Positions 1 through 11,515 of a DNA stretch of 64,000 nt are shown here, piece by piece. Source of the stretch: Flammula alnicola (lineage: Eukaryota; Basidiomycota; Agaricomycetes; Agaricales; Strophariaceae); the NCBI GenBank assembly GCA_015499995.1, contig JADNRV010000075.1, forward strand, positions 186,001 to 250,000. The letters run 5' to 3'. How positions within the stretch are numbered: the stretch's first letter is position 1; each line of letters begins with the position of its first letter. Both the position numbers and the translations under genes were made by a program. The notes beneath the pieces were generated by a model. That model made no database searches. It saw only the letters and a list, made by a program, of their open reading frames with translations, and was not told where the DNA came from.

Positions 1-1864
1 GGAAGAGGGTGGTCCGGGCCTTTGGCTCTTTCCCTGAGCACCGGCTCAAACTCCGGCGACGTTTATGCAAGGTTACATTCGCCGTGGACTACAGTAGCCA
101 GTCTCATGCCTTTCTGGGCGTCTGAGTTGGTTGCTGGAGTAGTCCAGAAGCGTCGGCGAGCGCATTGAAACTTTCATGGCTGCGTGGATGATTATTTTGG
201 GACCAAGGGAACGACGTTGCGCAGCTTTGTACAAGGATACGCACAGAAAAGCAGACGCCCCGAGTCAATGTGAAGCTGGGATCTCGTGGTGGTGCCTTGG
301 TACGGCGCGCGGTTTTGATGTTTCATAAGCAGGTTTTAGCCCATCTTCATTGATCGATTTCTCATGAATTACTTTCCCCCAGGTCCCCACACGCCCCCAT
401 TTTGGCCCTTCTTATACAAGAAGGTCGACTGCGACTGCTTGCCCGCACTAGTAACTTAACCCTCACTTTCTGCGCGGTTTTCTTGACACACTGTCCCCCA
501 GCGGAAGCCGGCATCGTCGAATTAGCTTGTACCACGTGGGTGTCATGGGCGACTAGCCCCAGTCATATTGCCTCGCTCTCAGTTATCCGCAAAGACCCGA
601 GGATGATTTTTATTGGAGTGCTCCACTTGTTTTTCTTTCCATTGGCTTGTTTACTGTCCATCTATCATCCTTGGAGAGCTTGGTATTCGATGATTCACGT
701 CGCTGCGGCCTTGACTCTTTTGTCCTGCCCACACGCTTCCGGTCGGGCTTTGCTTCGCATGTTGGTTCGGGTGCTTACCGCTGAAGTTGTGACTCCTTCG
801 GGAAAGGGGCGTTCTTGGACGCCTGTTGCAACAGAGATTCGTTCTCGAGTTCAGTGGCTTGCACATCCCCGTATCGACTGTGACAATAACCGTTCTGGTT
901 GTGCATATCCTTTGGATTTGTGGCTTCGGCATCTGAGACTGGGTCGTGCGCGTTGAGGAGGATATTTGGATTCTTCGAGTGTATGTTGTCGGATGTCAGC
1001 CATATGCACGAACAAGAAAATTGAGGGGGGTTGTCCTGTCTAAATCGTGCGAGGCGAGTGGCCGACTGGACGCTTTTGCGAGAGGTCAAGATACTGGCAC
1101 GCGATCTCGAATCCAGCCTCATGAAGCCTTTTCCGTTTCGGCAGGCCCGTTTATCGCTCTTTCTAGGAGCAGGCAGCTGTGGACGACAGGAAATCGCGTA
1201 GGGGTGGAGCGGCATCTCCACAGTTGTAATGAACATGGGGTTGCTCGGAGCAAGGGTTGAGCCAACGTGCGGGTATTATGTCCTCTGTGGCTTGCACCGC
1301 AGCGGGGGAAGCGGTCTCGCTTCGAGAGAGTGTTGGTGGTCATCCGGGAGCTAATGATCGTAGTTCCTCTGGGTGAGGTCTATGGAGGTGGCCCGGCCTT
1401 GTGAAACGGAGCGAGGAGGAAATTTCCAATGATTTGCTCAATCAATTTTTTCCACCTGGCATCTTCGCGATGTTCATTCGTAACGACCGTGTTGAAATGG
1501 CGCATTTTTCGCAGGTGATGTCCCAATTCCTCCCTAGCTCTATTCCGCCCGATAACCAATTTTATTTTTTCCAACTTCCGTTCCACGTCAATGTACATGA
1601 GTAAAATCTATCCGTCTATTCGACTATGGATAATTCTGCTCTATCCGATCGCTTTCAAACTCCTTTGCAAGCATGAATGGATCATTGGAATCGTATTACT
1701 GACATGATCTCTCGAACACTAGAATACAACATTACTATTATTTCACCTATGTACAGCCCAATGAATGTCCAGAAACGACCCATAGCGAGGATATCGTCCT
1801 CTTATGATATGAGAATGTTTAACTAATAAAAAATCCTACAATCTCGTTTTCGTCATTTTCCACC
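1..1864. other. No recognisable gene
   Basis: I see no conserved protein motif, no plausible intron-exon chain and no RNA gene here. The open frames on both strands (for example 402-956 plus and 775-1236 minus) have compositions and overlaps typical of chance frames, and several begin at TTG instead of ATG. The last 250 bases, 1615-1864, are AT-rich and form the downstream flank of the minus-strand glycosyltransferase. Confidence 0.5.
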
Positions 1865-3943
1865 TTAGTCAGAATAAGACATGGCCTCTCTGTCCGTGCT
1901 CATGAGACGTGCGTATTCCAATATCAGCCTGCATTTTAAAAATCGATATATGCGTCATTAACGAGATGAAGAGGATGAATGATGTCCACATACCTGAAGA
2001 AATACGCTGTCAGGTCTTCTTTTCTCCAAAAGGTTTTGCTCCACTGTCGACCTGCAACGGCGATCTTTCGAGCGAGGTTTTCGTGAGCGCCATCGCCATT
2101 TCCATTCCCGCGGAAGAATAGTAGAGCGTCATGGAGATCGGAGAGGTCAACCTGGATCGGCACGTAGTGTACCCAGGGTGCAACACGGTCCGCAAACCTA
2201 CGCAGGATGAAGTAAATAGCTGCAAAAGGTGGAGAGGTACGATAGACCAACTAACCACTCAGGGTATATAGTCGATTTAAAAATCATGGAGTTCGATGTT
2301 ATTAATCTCTTGAAGCGACCGGACCAGCCGTTTCCATCCACCTGCATATATAACCCATTGGTGTCGTGATCTTTGAAAGAAAGGGAAAGAGGAAAGACGC
2401 ACATCAATAACATATTTATAATTTCCTGCCTCCTTAATGCTCTGCCGTTCGCGGAAGGGGTATATTTCTTCCAACAAGTCGCATACATCAGGCGAGCATG
2501 CGATAGGTTGTCCGCCGAACGCGATATCCATGACGGCCGGGTTGATCCTGGCCTTGCGCACCTCGTGCGGCTCGCCAATCTTCTCGTTCCGCGCCTTGTT
2601 AGGCGGCAGCACCTTGATCGTCCCTTCCAAGTCGTTCGTGTACGAGACGAGAAAGTCGCGGTGCGAGTGCTGCCATCGCGATGTCTTGCTGTGGAACATC
2701 CTGTATTGCTGCCCCGCCATAAGAGACGCTCGTCCACCTTTACGTCCCACTCTGGATCGTCGCTGCGCGGGCTGATGTCGTCGACCCAGCCGTATGGGAC
2801 TGGGATGCGGATGTTGTGGTGGATCGTCGACGAGCAGTAGGAGAATTCGGGCACGAGGACTTTTTGCGGTGATGGTCCCATGTTATGGGAGAGGAATTGA
2901 CCATGGTGGTAGAAAAGGTCGGGGTGGTTGCATGGGTCCATTGTCAGCCCGTGGTCCCAGATGAACGTCTTCTTCGCTGGTCTTGGAGGTGGGCTGTCGA
3001 GGTTGATCGTCTTTCGACGGGCGAGAGAGTTGGGCGAACATGCTGACACCCAGCCAATCGAGTGGATCTTTGGCAGAGACGCCCTGTCGATGTCTGTGCG
3101 TAGGTTAGATTAAGACTGAGCATTAAGTCTTCGGACACACATGTTCGACCCCCTGCTGCTTCAAGCGCCGCCGTTTTCACGCCATAGTCCGTCAGTCGGT
3201 TCGGTCCATCGTGAGGGGAGAGAACTATCCGGAATGGAGGCAGATAATCCTGGATTTGCTTGAGCATTTTGACGATCTCCCTCGAGCCCACAATCAACTG
3301 GTTGTATCTCCCTTCCTCGAACGCGTATGTCACAACTTCGACCTCGCTGGTTTCATTCTTGCCGACGGTATATGAATCCTTCTTCAGTTCAGCCTCTTGG
3401 TGTATCTTGATGAGGTCGGCTGGCTCGATGCCCCAGAATGCTTCCAAGTCGTTGTAGATCTGGTCGTACTCGTCGGGCAATTGTACATTATGTTCCGTCG
3501 CGTACTTCCACCTGAGAAATATAAATAACTGGAAAAGACGGGAGTAAAAGTACGCACCAAAGGTCAAATCCTTTCGGAGGTGCCCGGTTATATCGCCTCC
3601 TGTACTCGGTCACCGCTTCATCTAATGTTGTGCTAGCGCGTTGCAGTTTTTCCTCCCATTGCTGCTCTGCGCGTGAAATAAGCTCGTAGATGGGGTGAGC
3701 GCCTTCCTCGTTCACTTCCAACAATCCATCAGGGCGAAATCGATGCTTCCCTAGTACTACCCGTTCTGGACGCTGAGTGACGTTGGCAGTAGGCGATGGC
3801 AAAGGAGTGAAAGTCTCGTAAGGCGAGTCGGAATCTGGACGAAATCGCTGCACGAGGGTGGTGGGGAGTTCTAAGAGGACGACCAAGGCGAGAAGGATGA
3901 AAAGAAAGATTTTCAAAGTCTTCCGCGACCGCAAAAATAGCAT
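1865..3943 (-). CDS. CAP10-type glycosyltransferase (GT90 family), type II membrane protein
   Basis: Family members are Golgi or ER sugar transferases related to Cryptococcus CAP10 and POGLUT-type enzymes. The ATG at 3943 is followed by a basic stub and one hydrophobic segment (about residues 10-30, LKIFLFILLALVVLLE), giving a type II anchor. The luminal part carries the CAP10 landmarks: HPIYELI then RRRYNRAPPKGFDLWW at the first splice (intron 3512-3557), later IPVPYGWVDD, ERLLWRGSNTG, SRWQHSHRDFLV, KYVIDVDGNGWSGRF, FADRVAPWVHYVP and the tail LILEYARLMSTDREAMSYSD ending at 1865. Several short introns interrupt it. Just after WRGSNTG the frame slips at a GG run (2700-2701, plus strand CC): one extra G would join it to MFHSKTSRWQ. 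The acceptor sugar and substrate cannot be told from sequence. Confidence 0.9.
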
Positions 3944-4689
3944 CGAAGAACGCGCTGAAGGCGTTTAATGGCGCAAAGATACTTTGAGAGAACCAAGAGG
4001 TATAGGATGAGCGGCCGCAGACCATGATCCGCAGGGCCAAGGGTAAGTCCCCGGCATGCGACGGCGGCAACCGGGCCAAGCCTCTGGCATCGATGTCCAT
4101 GGCGTCGCCTGGTTCGTCAGCCGGCTGCCTGCCGGCAGCGCCTGTAGATTGACGTCAGCGGGATTTAATTGTCTCGCCATGTAGAAAAGTTGCCGCTCCA
4201 ATGTAGTAATGTAGCTTCAGTGCCAATGTCATTTTTTGGTATGTTTCTAAACTTTAAGGGCATAAAACCAACGATGGACTGTGATACTACCCAAGCTGCA
4301 ACCCGCCTTCAAATGCTCAGCGCACTTCTTAAACTTCCCCGCCATATTAAAAAACTACCTTGCTATGTTATTAACATAATGCTACCACCAAAAATCACAA
4401 TTGAAATTGTATTTTCCAGTATAAAATAAACATCCCAATTACCAAAATGCATCTGCTGGTGTAGTACCTCTATCTCTGCTCTACGAAGCTTTATTTAATA
4501 TCTACCGGTCATCGTTTGCAACGGCGAGCTCACGCATCCTGGCGGGGACACGTGACGCGGTATTTGCCGCCGGTGTTTGATGGCGTCGATCACCGCCGGT
4601 GTTTCCAATATACGGATGCCCTCAGGAGGTTTATCAACCAACTCCCACCAGGAAATCCTGAGACTTCCCATACCCACTCATTCGAGCAA
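3944..4689. other. Intergenic, divergent flank
   Basis: This stretch lies between the divergently transcribed glycosyltransferase and the F-box-like gene. It is AT-rich from about 4200 to 4500. I see no conserved coding segment; the small frames around 3965-4200 overlap the promoter side of the glycosyltransferase and have no recognisable content. Confidence 0.4.
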
Positions 4690-5825
4690 ATGCCATTATT
4701 CATTCCACCTGAACTCGTCAATGAAATCGTTCATCACATTCTCGACAGTACACCATCGCGTTCTGGAAATACTCTAGCTGGAGAGAATTCAAAACCAAAG
4801 TGGGATCTTATCGAGGCATTTACCCTTTCTTCCCGAACTTTTCGTCTCCTTGCACTTGCGGCATGGTTTCGATGTCTATATCTCAAGTCAGCCTCGGATC
4901 TCGCGATATTCAGCACTACTTTCCTAATCTAAAAAGCAATTGGACCATGTCAGTTTTATGGAAAATCACTCAGTACCTCAGCTAACTCGTACTTCATAGA
5001 CATCTTCATTGTGTTCAGTCGCATGATAGCATAAATGTAATTTGGGATCTTTCCGGGTTCAAACGACTATCAACAATTCGTATTGACTGGCTCTATCGAC
5101 AACTTACTCGGCGGGCCTATTCGATGCAAGACCCTGCAATAATCCCATTCACCAACGTTGACTCGCTTATCAGAGAACTCGATATTCGAGGAGTGAGATA
5201 TCCGTCGCCGATGACTCTCATAGCCTTAACCAGTCCTTTCGTCCATCTCGTAACTCTCAAATTAGAGTCCCTGCGAATATGGTGTGGCCTCTGTCATACA
5301 TGCACCCTAGTCCGGTTCCCATTTCCAGCTCCAACGGGGTTTCTCTATGAAGGGGGTTTAGGCTTACCGGTCTGTCTGATCGAATCCTCCTTGCGTCACT
5401 TAGTCTGATCCATTACCTAGGTACATTATGCTCGCGCGTTATCTCCGCTCAGCTCTCTCGAAGAAGTGATTTGACGCTTCCTGACATTGGCTCGGGTCTT
5501 CCATCGCCCGGCCTTTCTGCAGAATCTAATGAGAATATGTGGACTGGCGAGTGCGACCGCTGCATGTCGCTCATGTACGAAGACGTCGCTTTCAGGAAGA
5601 GTTGGATGGCCAGAAAACGGGGGTCAACACCGAGGGCCTCGATGGCGTTCTGTTTATGTGAAACCACTAGGGCTAAAGAAGGTCCAATGGACGTTCTGGA
5701 AATACATGCCTTTGAGCGACGTCACACCGTATACGCGGGAGGAACTCGGGATGGATGATGATTTTCTGCTTGAAGAAGATTCGGATGAAGATTCGGACGA
5801 AAGTTCTGACGCAAGTTCAAAATAG
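4690..5825 (+). pseudogene. F-box-like basidiomycete protein, frame broken several times
   Basis: The N-terminus MPLFIPPELVNEIVHHILD is the usual start of agaricomycete F-box-like proteins, which probably recruit targets to SCF ubiquitin ligases. Later family-like segments are SASDLAIFSTTF/RDIQHYFPNLK, a block from SGFKRLSTIRIDWLYRQL to LRIWCGLCHTCTLVRFP, VHYARALSPLSSLEEVI, WTGECDRCMSLMYEDVAFR, and VQWTFWKYMPLSDVTPYTRE followed by an acidic tail. These lie in different frames. One intron (5371 to about 5419) explains one jump, but about four others look like missing bases, near 4907, at ATTTGACG near 5470, and two between 5625 and 5680. It is either a recent pseudogene or a gene with consensus errors. 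The acidic tail stays open for about 20 codons beyond the stop at 5825. Confidence 0.6.
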
Positions 5826-6676
5826 GATTCAGACAAAGATGGAGACATGGAAACTCAAAGTTCCCAAGTGCCCGCTACAAACGAGCCATGTGCACCATCT
5901 CGGAGATACCTACATCGGTATTTTTTAATTATTTTTCATCCCAATAGAAACTGACGAACTAATTTTTCTTAGCAGCTCTTCCTTCAAATACTCAACCTAA
6001 GCCTTCAGAGAGGCTCTCCAGCATAGATTCTCTTCGTTTGGCTCAAGACATTTTTGCAATATATGTTCTCTCATAGATCCTCAATATGTAACCCTTCCCA
6101 TATGACCGAGCAGCATGACACTCGAGACTCTTCCGCCAGCACGTCAATATCCGGGCCGGCTGAATTTCGCCCATGTTATGACGTACTTAGATGATGCCGA
6201 CAATCGGATTCACGACACTCGAATGCCTTGGTGGCGCCGTCGTGGTCTTCACTCCCCTCCGTCTCGGGATAAACTCGAGCTTACCCTCTTCGGAAGATCT
6301 TCGCCAGCTTTCCTGCTTTCCGAAGTTGAGACTGAAGAATACGTTGTCGGCGAATGTCTCAGTAGCCATCGATGTATTTGCGTCGTCGGCAACGCTGTCC
6401 ATGCATGACATCAATAGAAGGTTGTTGGGTAAGTATGGCCAAGGTTCAGAAGACCCTCGACAATCGGGCCCTGTTGCCGTTGCTCTCTCTCCACGGCCTC
6501 TAATCCGCTTTTCCGTCTTCCCGCAATTTGTCCGGATCTTGCTATCTTGTGTAGAGTGGCTCAAGGCGCAACGAAGGACCCAGCAGCTTCGAAACATCGA
6601 AATGTGGTGATTTCGATGCAAGAACACCTACTGCCACATGTATCCTAAACCGAAGTTAATCTTCTTTGAAAGACCA
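5826..6676. other. Unassigned region
   Basis: It begins with an in-frame continuation of the acidic tail of the preceding gene. Open frames at 6115-6408 and 6191-6610 on the plus strand overlap each other and match nothing I recognise. They could be a further decayed piece of an F-box-like gene. Confidence 0.35.
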
Positions 6677-6682
6677 TATAAG
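6677..6682 (+). promoter_or_regulatory. TATA-like element of the lactonase gene
   Basis: TATAAG lies 66 bases before the lactonase ATG at 6743, a normal spacing for a fungal core promoter. A pyrimidine-rich stretch (TTCTCCGTTCATCCCCTCCC) lies between them. Confidence 0.4.
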
Positions 6683-6742
6683 AATACCCACTTCCTCGCC
6701 CCAGATCGTTTCTCCGTTCATCCCCTCCCACCACTATAGAAC

Positions 6743-7995
6743 ATGGTTGCATTCAAAATCCTGGCTGGAGGCTATGACGTTTTCGTCGCAACCTACTTGT
6801 TCAACTCGGACACGTCGTCTTTGACTCTTCTGGGCAAATCGCCCACTGGGAGCAACCCGTCTTGGATAACTCTCAACCCCCAAAACCGCAGTCTCCTATA
6901 GTACGTTTTCTGGCGTGCTTTATTCAAGCGCATCTGTTCTAATTTTATATTTCCCCCCGACCTTAGTGCTGTCAACGAGAATCCTGGCGGAGCTCTCCAA
7001 TCATTCATAATCACCCCCAACGCCTCTTTATCAAATCCTCTTGATACCGTGTCGTCAGAAGGATCAAGCCCAGCCTTCGCGGCTGCTCTCTCAACTGGGT
7101 CTGTCGCGGTTATGAACTACGACACAGGAAATGGGCGCATTATACCTACAACATCGCAGGAGTCAGAGTTCGTCACGTCCGCTCCACTTATCACCTTCCC
7201 ACCGCCGTCTGGAGGTGTATCCCATCCGCACATGGCTCTCGAGCATGAGGACGAAGTGTTAGTACCTGATCTGGTGCGTAGAGTCCTTGTTCTTACACCA
7301 TGGATCGTTAATTATATGCTTTCAGGGAGGAGACACTATTTGGCGCTTGAAGAAGAACACAACATCGGGAGCATATTTCATTCAAGGTTCGCTACCTCAG
7401 CCCAAAGGAAGTGGTCCCAGACATATCGCCATTTTCAGTATGTTTCGCAAAACCTAATTCGCTTTTTGTCATGTCTAAAAGCTACCTCTTTTGCAGATGA
7501 TCGTCTATTTACTGTCCACGAGCTGGCGTCTACGCTTTCTGTCCAGACCATCCCGCCCCAGCCAAACGGGACCTCGATAACGTTTGCCACTGTCTCAATC
7601 ATACCTCCAAACCCTCCTGCAGGGGCTCTCTGGGCCGGCGCGGAGGTTCTCATCCCCGCTCCGACGGCCAAGTTTCCCGTACCTTACATCTACGTCTCCA
7701 ACCGTAACACGGGAAACCAACAGCAACAGGTGACTCCATCGCTATCTTCGAGCACGTCAACCAAGGAAGCCCAACGAGGCTTTGGTCTTGGTCAAACAGG
7801 TCTTCACGGGCCTGGACCAGATCCGCGGTATGGAATTCGGAAATGAGGCGCAGGGCGGAGATGAGTTCCTCATCGCGGGTGGTGTTGCTGGTACTGCGGG
7901 TGTGATTGTCCTTAGACGCACGGAGGTGGCCGAAACATGGAAATATCGCTAGGAATCTCGACATACCCACGCGCACTAGTTTTGTGTGGCTTTGA
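6743..7995 (+). CDS. Lactonase-family beta-propeller protein (6-phosphogluconolactonase-like)
   Basis: Members are seven-bladed propellers that include carboxy-cis,cis-muconate cyclase and 6-phosphogluconolactonase-like enzymes. The ATG at 6743 starts MVAFKILAGGYDVFVATYLF. Landmarks in order are PTGSNPSWITLNP, LYAVNENPGGALQSF (after the first intron), GGVSHPHMAL, GGDTIWRLKK, the propeller motif GPRHIAIF, LFTVHELASTL, YIYVSNRNTGNQ, GDSIAIFEHV, VFTGLDQIRGMEFG and FLIAGGVAGTAGV. The family-type tail IARNLDIPTRTSFVWL ends at 7995. The last third needs four single-base additions to stay in frame, at GG 7729-7730, AA 7773-7774, GG 7925-7926 and AAA 7941-7943. Taken literally, the open frame terminates at 7846. 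The substrate is unknown. Confidence 0.8.
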
Positions 7996-8657
7996 ATACC
8001 TTTGTATGGGTGGTTTCATTAGCGTTTTGCACTGGTGACTGATGGTTTCGTATGTCGCCAAGGCTCAAATTCGGTCGCGTTGGACCCGATGAGTGCTAAG
8101 CTCTCTTGGAATCTGTTTAGAGTTCGATATCAGGATCTTTCAAATCTATAGAGTCGACGTCCGGCCGCTATGTAAACAGTTCGTGCGCGTTGGAACGGCC
8201 GTACCGTCTACTGAAGGGCTTACTTCAAGTTTCGTGCAGAGATGTTATTAATTAGAGGACACGTGAAGTGAACAGGAAGGAGATTCGGGTTGTCACTCGG
8301 GTCCTCTCTGGTCTTGCAATTGGACCCATGGAGTGATCATGTTGACTGTTCCTGAAGCAGACCACGAGACGAAGGAGGATGAGCGTGAATCCGAATTAGA
8401 AAATCTACGGTAACAGACGGTAATTTTCCGACGTCCTGCTGACTCAAGAAAAAGTCGTAGTAGATCGGCGACTCGACGGTCCACCGGATCCTACCATTAC
8501 CGACTGCATAGGAGCTTGCTTTACTGTAAAACCATGCGTAATTCGACCTCAGGAATATGTTGGAGGCTAAACTTAAAGCAATAATGGAAATAGATACGAG
8601 TGGGAAGGGATTGCGATAGTCCATCTGACATAGTGAAATATCCACATAGGAATCTGG
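7996..8657. other. Unassigned region
   Basis: This is the downstream flank of the lactonase up to the transposon. A minus-strand frame at 8337-8645 encodes a hydrophobic start and an otherwise unrecognised sequence. I could not connect it to a family. Confidence 0.35.
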
Positions 8658-8659
8658 TA

Positions 8660-9450
8660 CAGTTATCCATCACTCACTGACACAAACCGGTCACTGACAC
8701 AAACACATCCCACGGCTTCAATCCTTCTCGTATCGCTTAGACAATAATCATGGAGGTTTAGTTAATTGTCTTGAATCTTGATATGTGTTCAGATAAGAAT
8801 ATATCATCCTGTAGAATTAATGACAAGAAGATTGGAAGCCCTTAAGAACATCTCACAGCCTCAGACGTCAATACAGGCCTGTTTTTGGGCCCAAACTTTT
8901 AATAAAATAGTTCATAGATGTTAAATACATATTATTCAGCACAAGGAAGTGGGAAAAGAAAGCTCCAAAATGAAGTACAGGGTGTAGGGATGAAGAGGCG
9001 AGATTCATTGTGTGACACTGAGTCACGCTCCCTAAACAGGAAGCACCCTGGTCCTCTCGGAAAAAAGACCATTTCTCTCATAAAAATGGTCGGACGCGCA
9101 AAGTCCAAGCTGAAGAAACGACAAATCAACTACGAAACAAGAAACCGACTTTTTGCACGCGCTGTCGCTCTCTACCGCCATGAATACCAAATTTCCGAGG
9201 TTGAAAAGAGCAAACTCTGGAATCGTCCAAAAAGAGAAATCGGTGACTGTGTCATTGACTCGTTTCCGTGATAGATTTCACTTTTCATTCCATAACTCCA
9301 CGCAATGAACTGTGAATATTTTGAGACTTGGAATTTAAGTACTATGAATGTATTTAGACATTTTGTACGACTAAAATTTATGTGATGTTTCGTGGTTCCT
9401 TTGTAGCAAAGGCCGAGAAAATGTTTGTGTCAGTGAGTGGTGGATAACTG
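8660..9450. mobile_element. Short Tc1/mariner (pogo-like) DNA transposon with terminal inverted repeats
   Basis: The left end reads CAGTTATCCATCACTCACTG and continues ACACAAA (8660-8686). The right end (9424-9450) is its reverse complement with one mismatch in 27. A TA dinucleotide lies immediately outside each end (8658-8659 and 9451-9452), the target duplication of the Tc1/mariner superfamily. Just inside the left end TCACTGACACAAAC is repeated (8674-8687 and 8691-8704), a possible transposase-binding iteration. At 791 bp it is too short for a complete transposase, so it is non-autonomous, but it retains a basic open frame. Confidence 0.8.
8918..9271 (+). CDS. Small basic protein, probable N-terminal remnant of a pogo-like transposase
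   Basis: It is a 117-residue frame from ATG 8918, with an internal ATG at 9086 that may be the true start (MVGRAKSKLKKRQINYETR). The second half is strongly basic and helical in character (NRLFARAVALYRHEYQISEV). This resembles, from memory, the beginning of basidiomycete pogo-type transposases with a psq-like helix-turn-helix. It lies wholly inside the inverted-repeat element. There is no DDE catalytic region, so it cannot be an active transposase alone. Confidence 0.45.
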   Translation: MLNTYYSAQGSGKRKLQNEVQGVGMKRRDSLCDTESRSLNRKHPGPLGKKTISLIKMVGRAKSKLKKRQINYETRNRLFARAVALYRHEYQISEVEKSKLWNRPKREIGDCVIDSFP

Positions 9451-9452
9451 TA

Positions 9453-11515
9453 CTAATTTTTTGACGCTATTCGACACCACAGTGCAGGTCGAAATTTAAA
9501 TACAGCACATCAACTTTAATTGTTAGGTGGGTACACAATCATATCGCCCCGGAAGTTTAATACTCCCATAGGGTTTTCTCTTTCCCTTAGAGTAGGGGAG
9601 AGTTGGTGCAAAGTCGAGGCATACAGGAGGCATGGCGTAGCGGATCTGGAGATGATATTGGCAAAATTAAGTCATCTGTTCATACCGGCGCACTTAAAAT
9701 AAATTCTCCTCAAGAACGACACCCTTTCGACAGTGGGGTAGCCATGAAGCATACGGTACCAGAAAGTTGTACACCGAATCGGTGATGTCGCTAGACTTCA
9801 TCTACTTGCTATTAATTTTAATGTAGGATGCGTTGATCTATTAATATGCCGCCGATCGAGCTTTCAGCAGTCCGAAGCGGTTCAACGACACATAATGGAT
9901 GAAGATGCTATATGCCACTATGCTGCTTCTCTTAGGTCCTGATTAAAGATTTGCGTCTGATGTCATCACTTCACGGATGTCGGTCGATGGTTCTAAATAA
10001 TTAAGTATTGCATCGTTATGCTGCCACTGCAGAGCGGAAGCTACTGGCACAAGAAATTTGGATGTTGCAAAATAACGTAGTCAATGGCGGACACGCTTCC
10101 TCTTTTTCGTGTGTAGCGAAGGGAGGACACTTCTGGAACGTTTTCAGGCGCCACACACCGTACACAACTCGCTGATTCGGATGTCCCGTTCAATTAAACG
10201 TGTTGCATCGACGGTCGACGGTTTTTTCTTCAACGTAATAGTATATGACATTTCTTAAATGTGCAGGGAGGCTACATAGCGCTGGCACTGATTGCTACCA
10301 GGGTTCGTATTGTTCTTACATACTGAAGGAAGACGTCTTTTTCGTGATTCCGCAGATCTTGATTTGCGCTCTTACTCCGGACGCCAGAAACTTGCGGGTC
10401 ACGTAAGGATGAAACGCTCCAAGTGGGAACTTGTACGTAGAATTTTAGCGCTGGAAGCCTTCTTGTGTGTTTAATATATTTAATATTCATACTTATGTGA
10501 TTTTTGAGGTTCGGTATCCTCTGAGAATTGTCGGACGATTCTCTGCAACGCCCTCAACGCCCCTCTGTATCCAATCCCATCAGTCAAAGGAAGCTGTCAT
10601 TCAAAGTGATGCCCGAGATCTAAATTTAGAAGTATTCATACTCTCATCACACCGCACAATGGTCTTTATTGAGTCAGACACTTATAATTCCATATCCTCC
10701 GTCCTTGGTCTCGTTTCTAATACCAGTACCCAGGACAGCTATCTTGTTTCTTTCGAATATAGAAGCTTAAGAACGCGGTGCTATCATGCAATGGGTGAAT
10801 GTAGCGCCTAACCATTTTCTGCTAAAAATAGTACATACATGTGAAATGGGGTAACTGTTCGTTGACACACATGGGGCGGGAAAAACTTTATGATAAACTC
10901 TGTCTGGGGTGGGTGATCGAGCCCCTTATTCCAAGGACTTATCTTCATTCTAAGTTTACGACAAGTGCGTGAACGTCGTACACACAATACTTATCGTGGA
11001 TGAGTAATAAGTAGCTTGCCTTGTTAAGAATTAACCCACTTTTCACCGTCACGAGGGTGATAGAGGCGCGGTAGGGGTTCGGCTTAAGCCCTGGCCGTTT
11101 AATCCTGCAATCTGCGATGAATCTCCCTACGAAAAACTCTCATGTATGTACAATATTTTTTAGTCCATCCTGCAGGTTCAAGGCCGCCACCCCTTTTAAT
11201 ATTTTGTTTCAAGGCGAGGAATACAAGGGTCCTCGAGCGCCCATTGACCCGAAAACAAGAAATTGAATGTCTTCGCCGGATGTTGTTACGACATTTATGT
11301 TGTAGTCTCAATTTTTCTCCAGGTTTGATGCAAAGTTGTTTGGTCCGTGTGATCATACGAGAGAATCTTGGCAGGATCCATCCCCAATTGTAAATCTGGG
11401 TGACTGGGAGATGCGAAATAACTGACAAATGGTCACATAATAAATAGTGATCGCTTTATTGCCTTTTGTTGCCCACCCCCACATCTTGCCACCTCTGCTT
11501 CAACCTTCTACCACA
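9453..11515. other. Gene-poor region, no supported gene
   Basis: About 2 kb follows the transposon with only short overlapping frames (10272-10490 minus, 10467-10811 plus, 11099-11428 minus, 11142-11393 plus), none with a motif I recognise. I found no inverted-repeat pair here. The last 60 bases are a CT-rich leader in front of the acetate transporter. Confidence 0.4.

Noticed and set aside
402..956. Plus-strand frame with hydrophobic stretches at the left edge
   Set aside because: It starts at TTG, overlaps a minus-strand frame of similar quality and shows no conserved features.
8337..8645. Minus-strand frame that might be a UstYa-like (DUF3328) oxidase
   Set aside because: The hydrophobic start fits loosely but no HxxHC-type motif is present and no second exon could be found.
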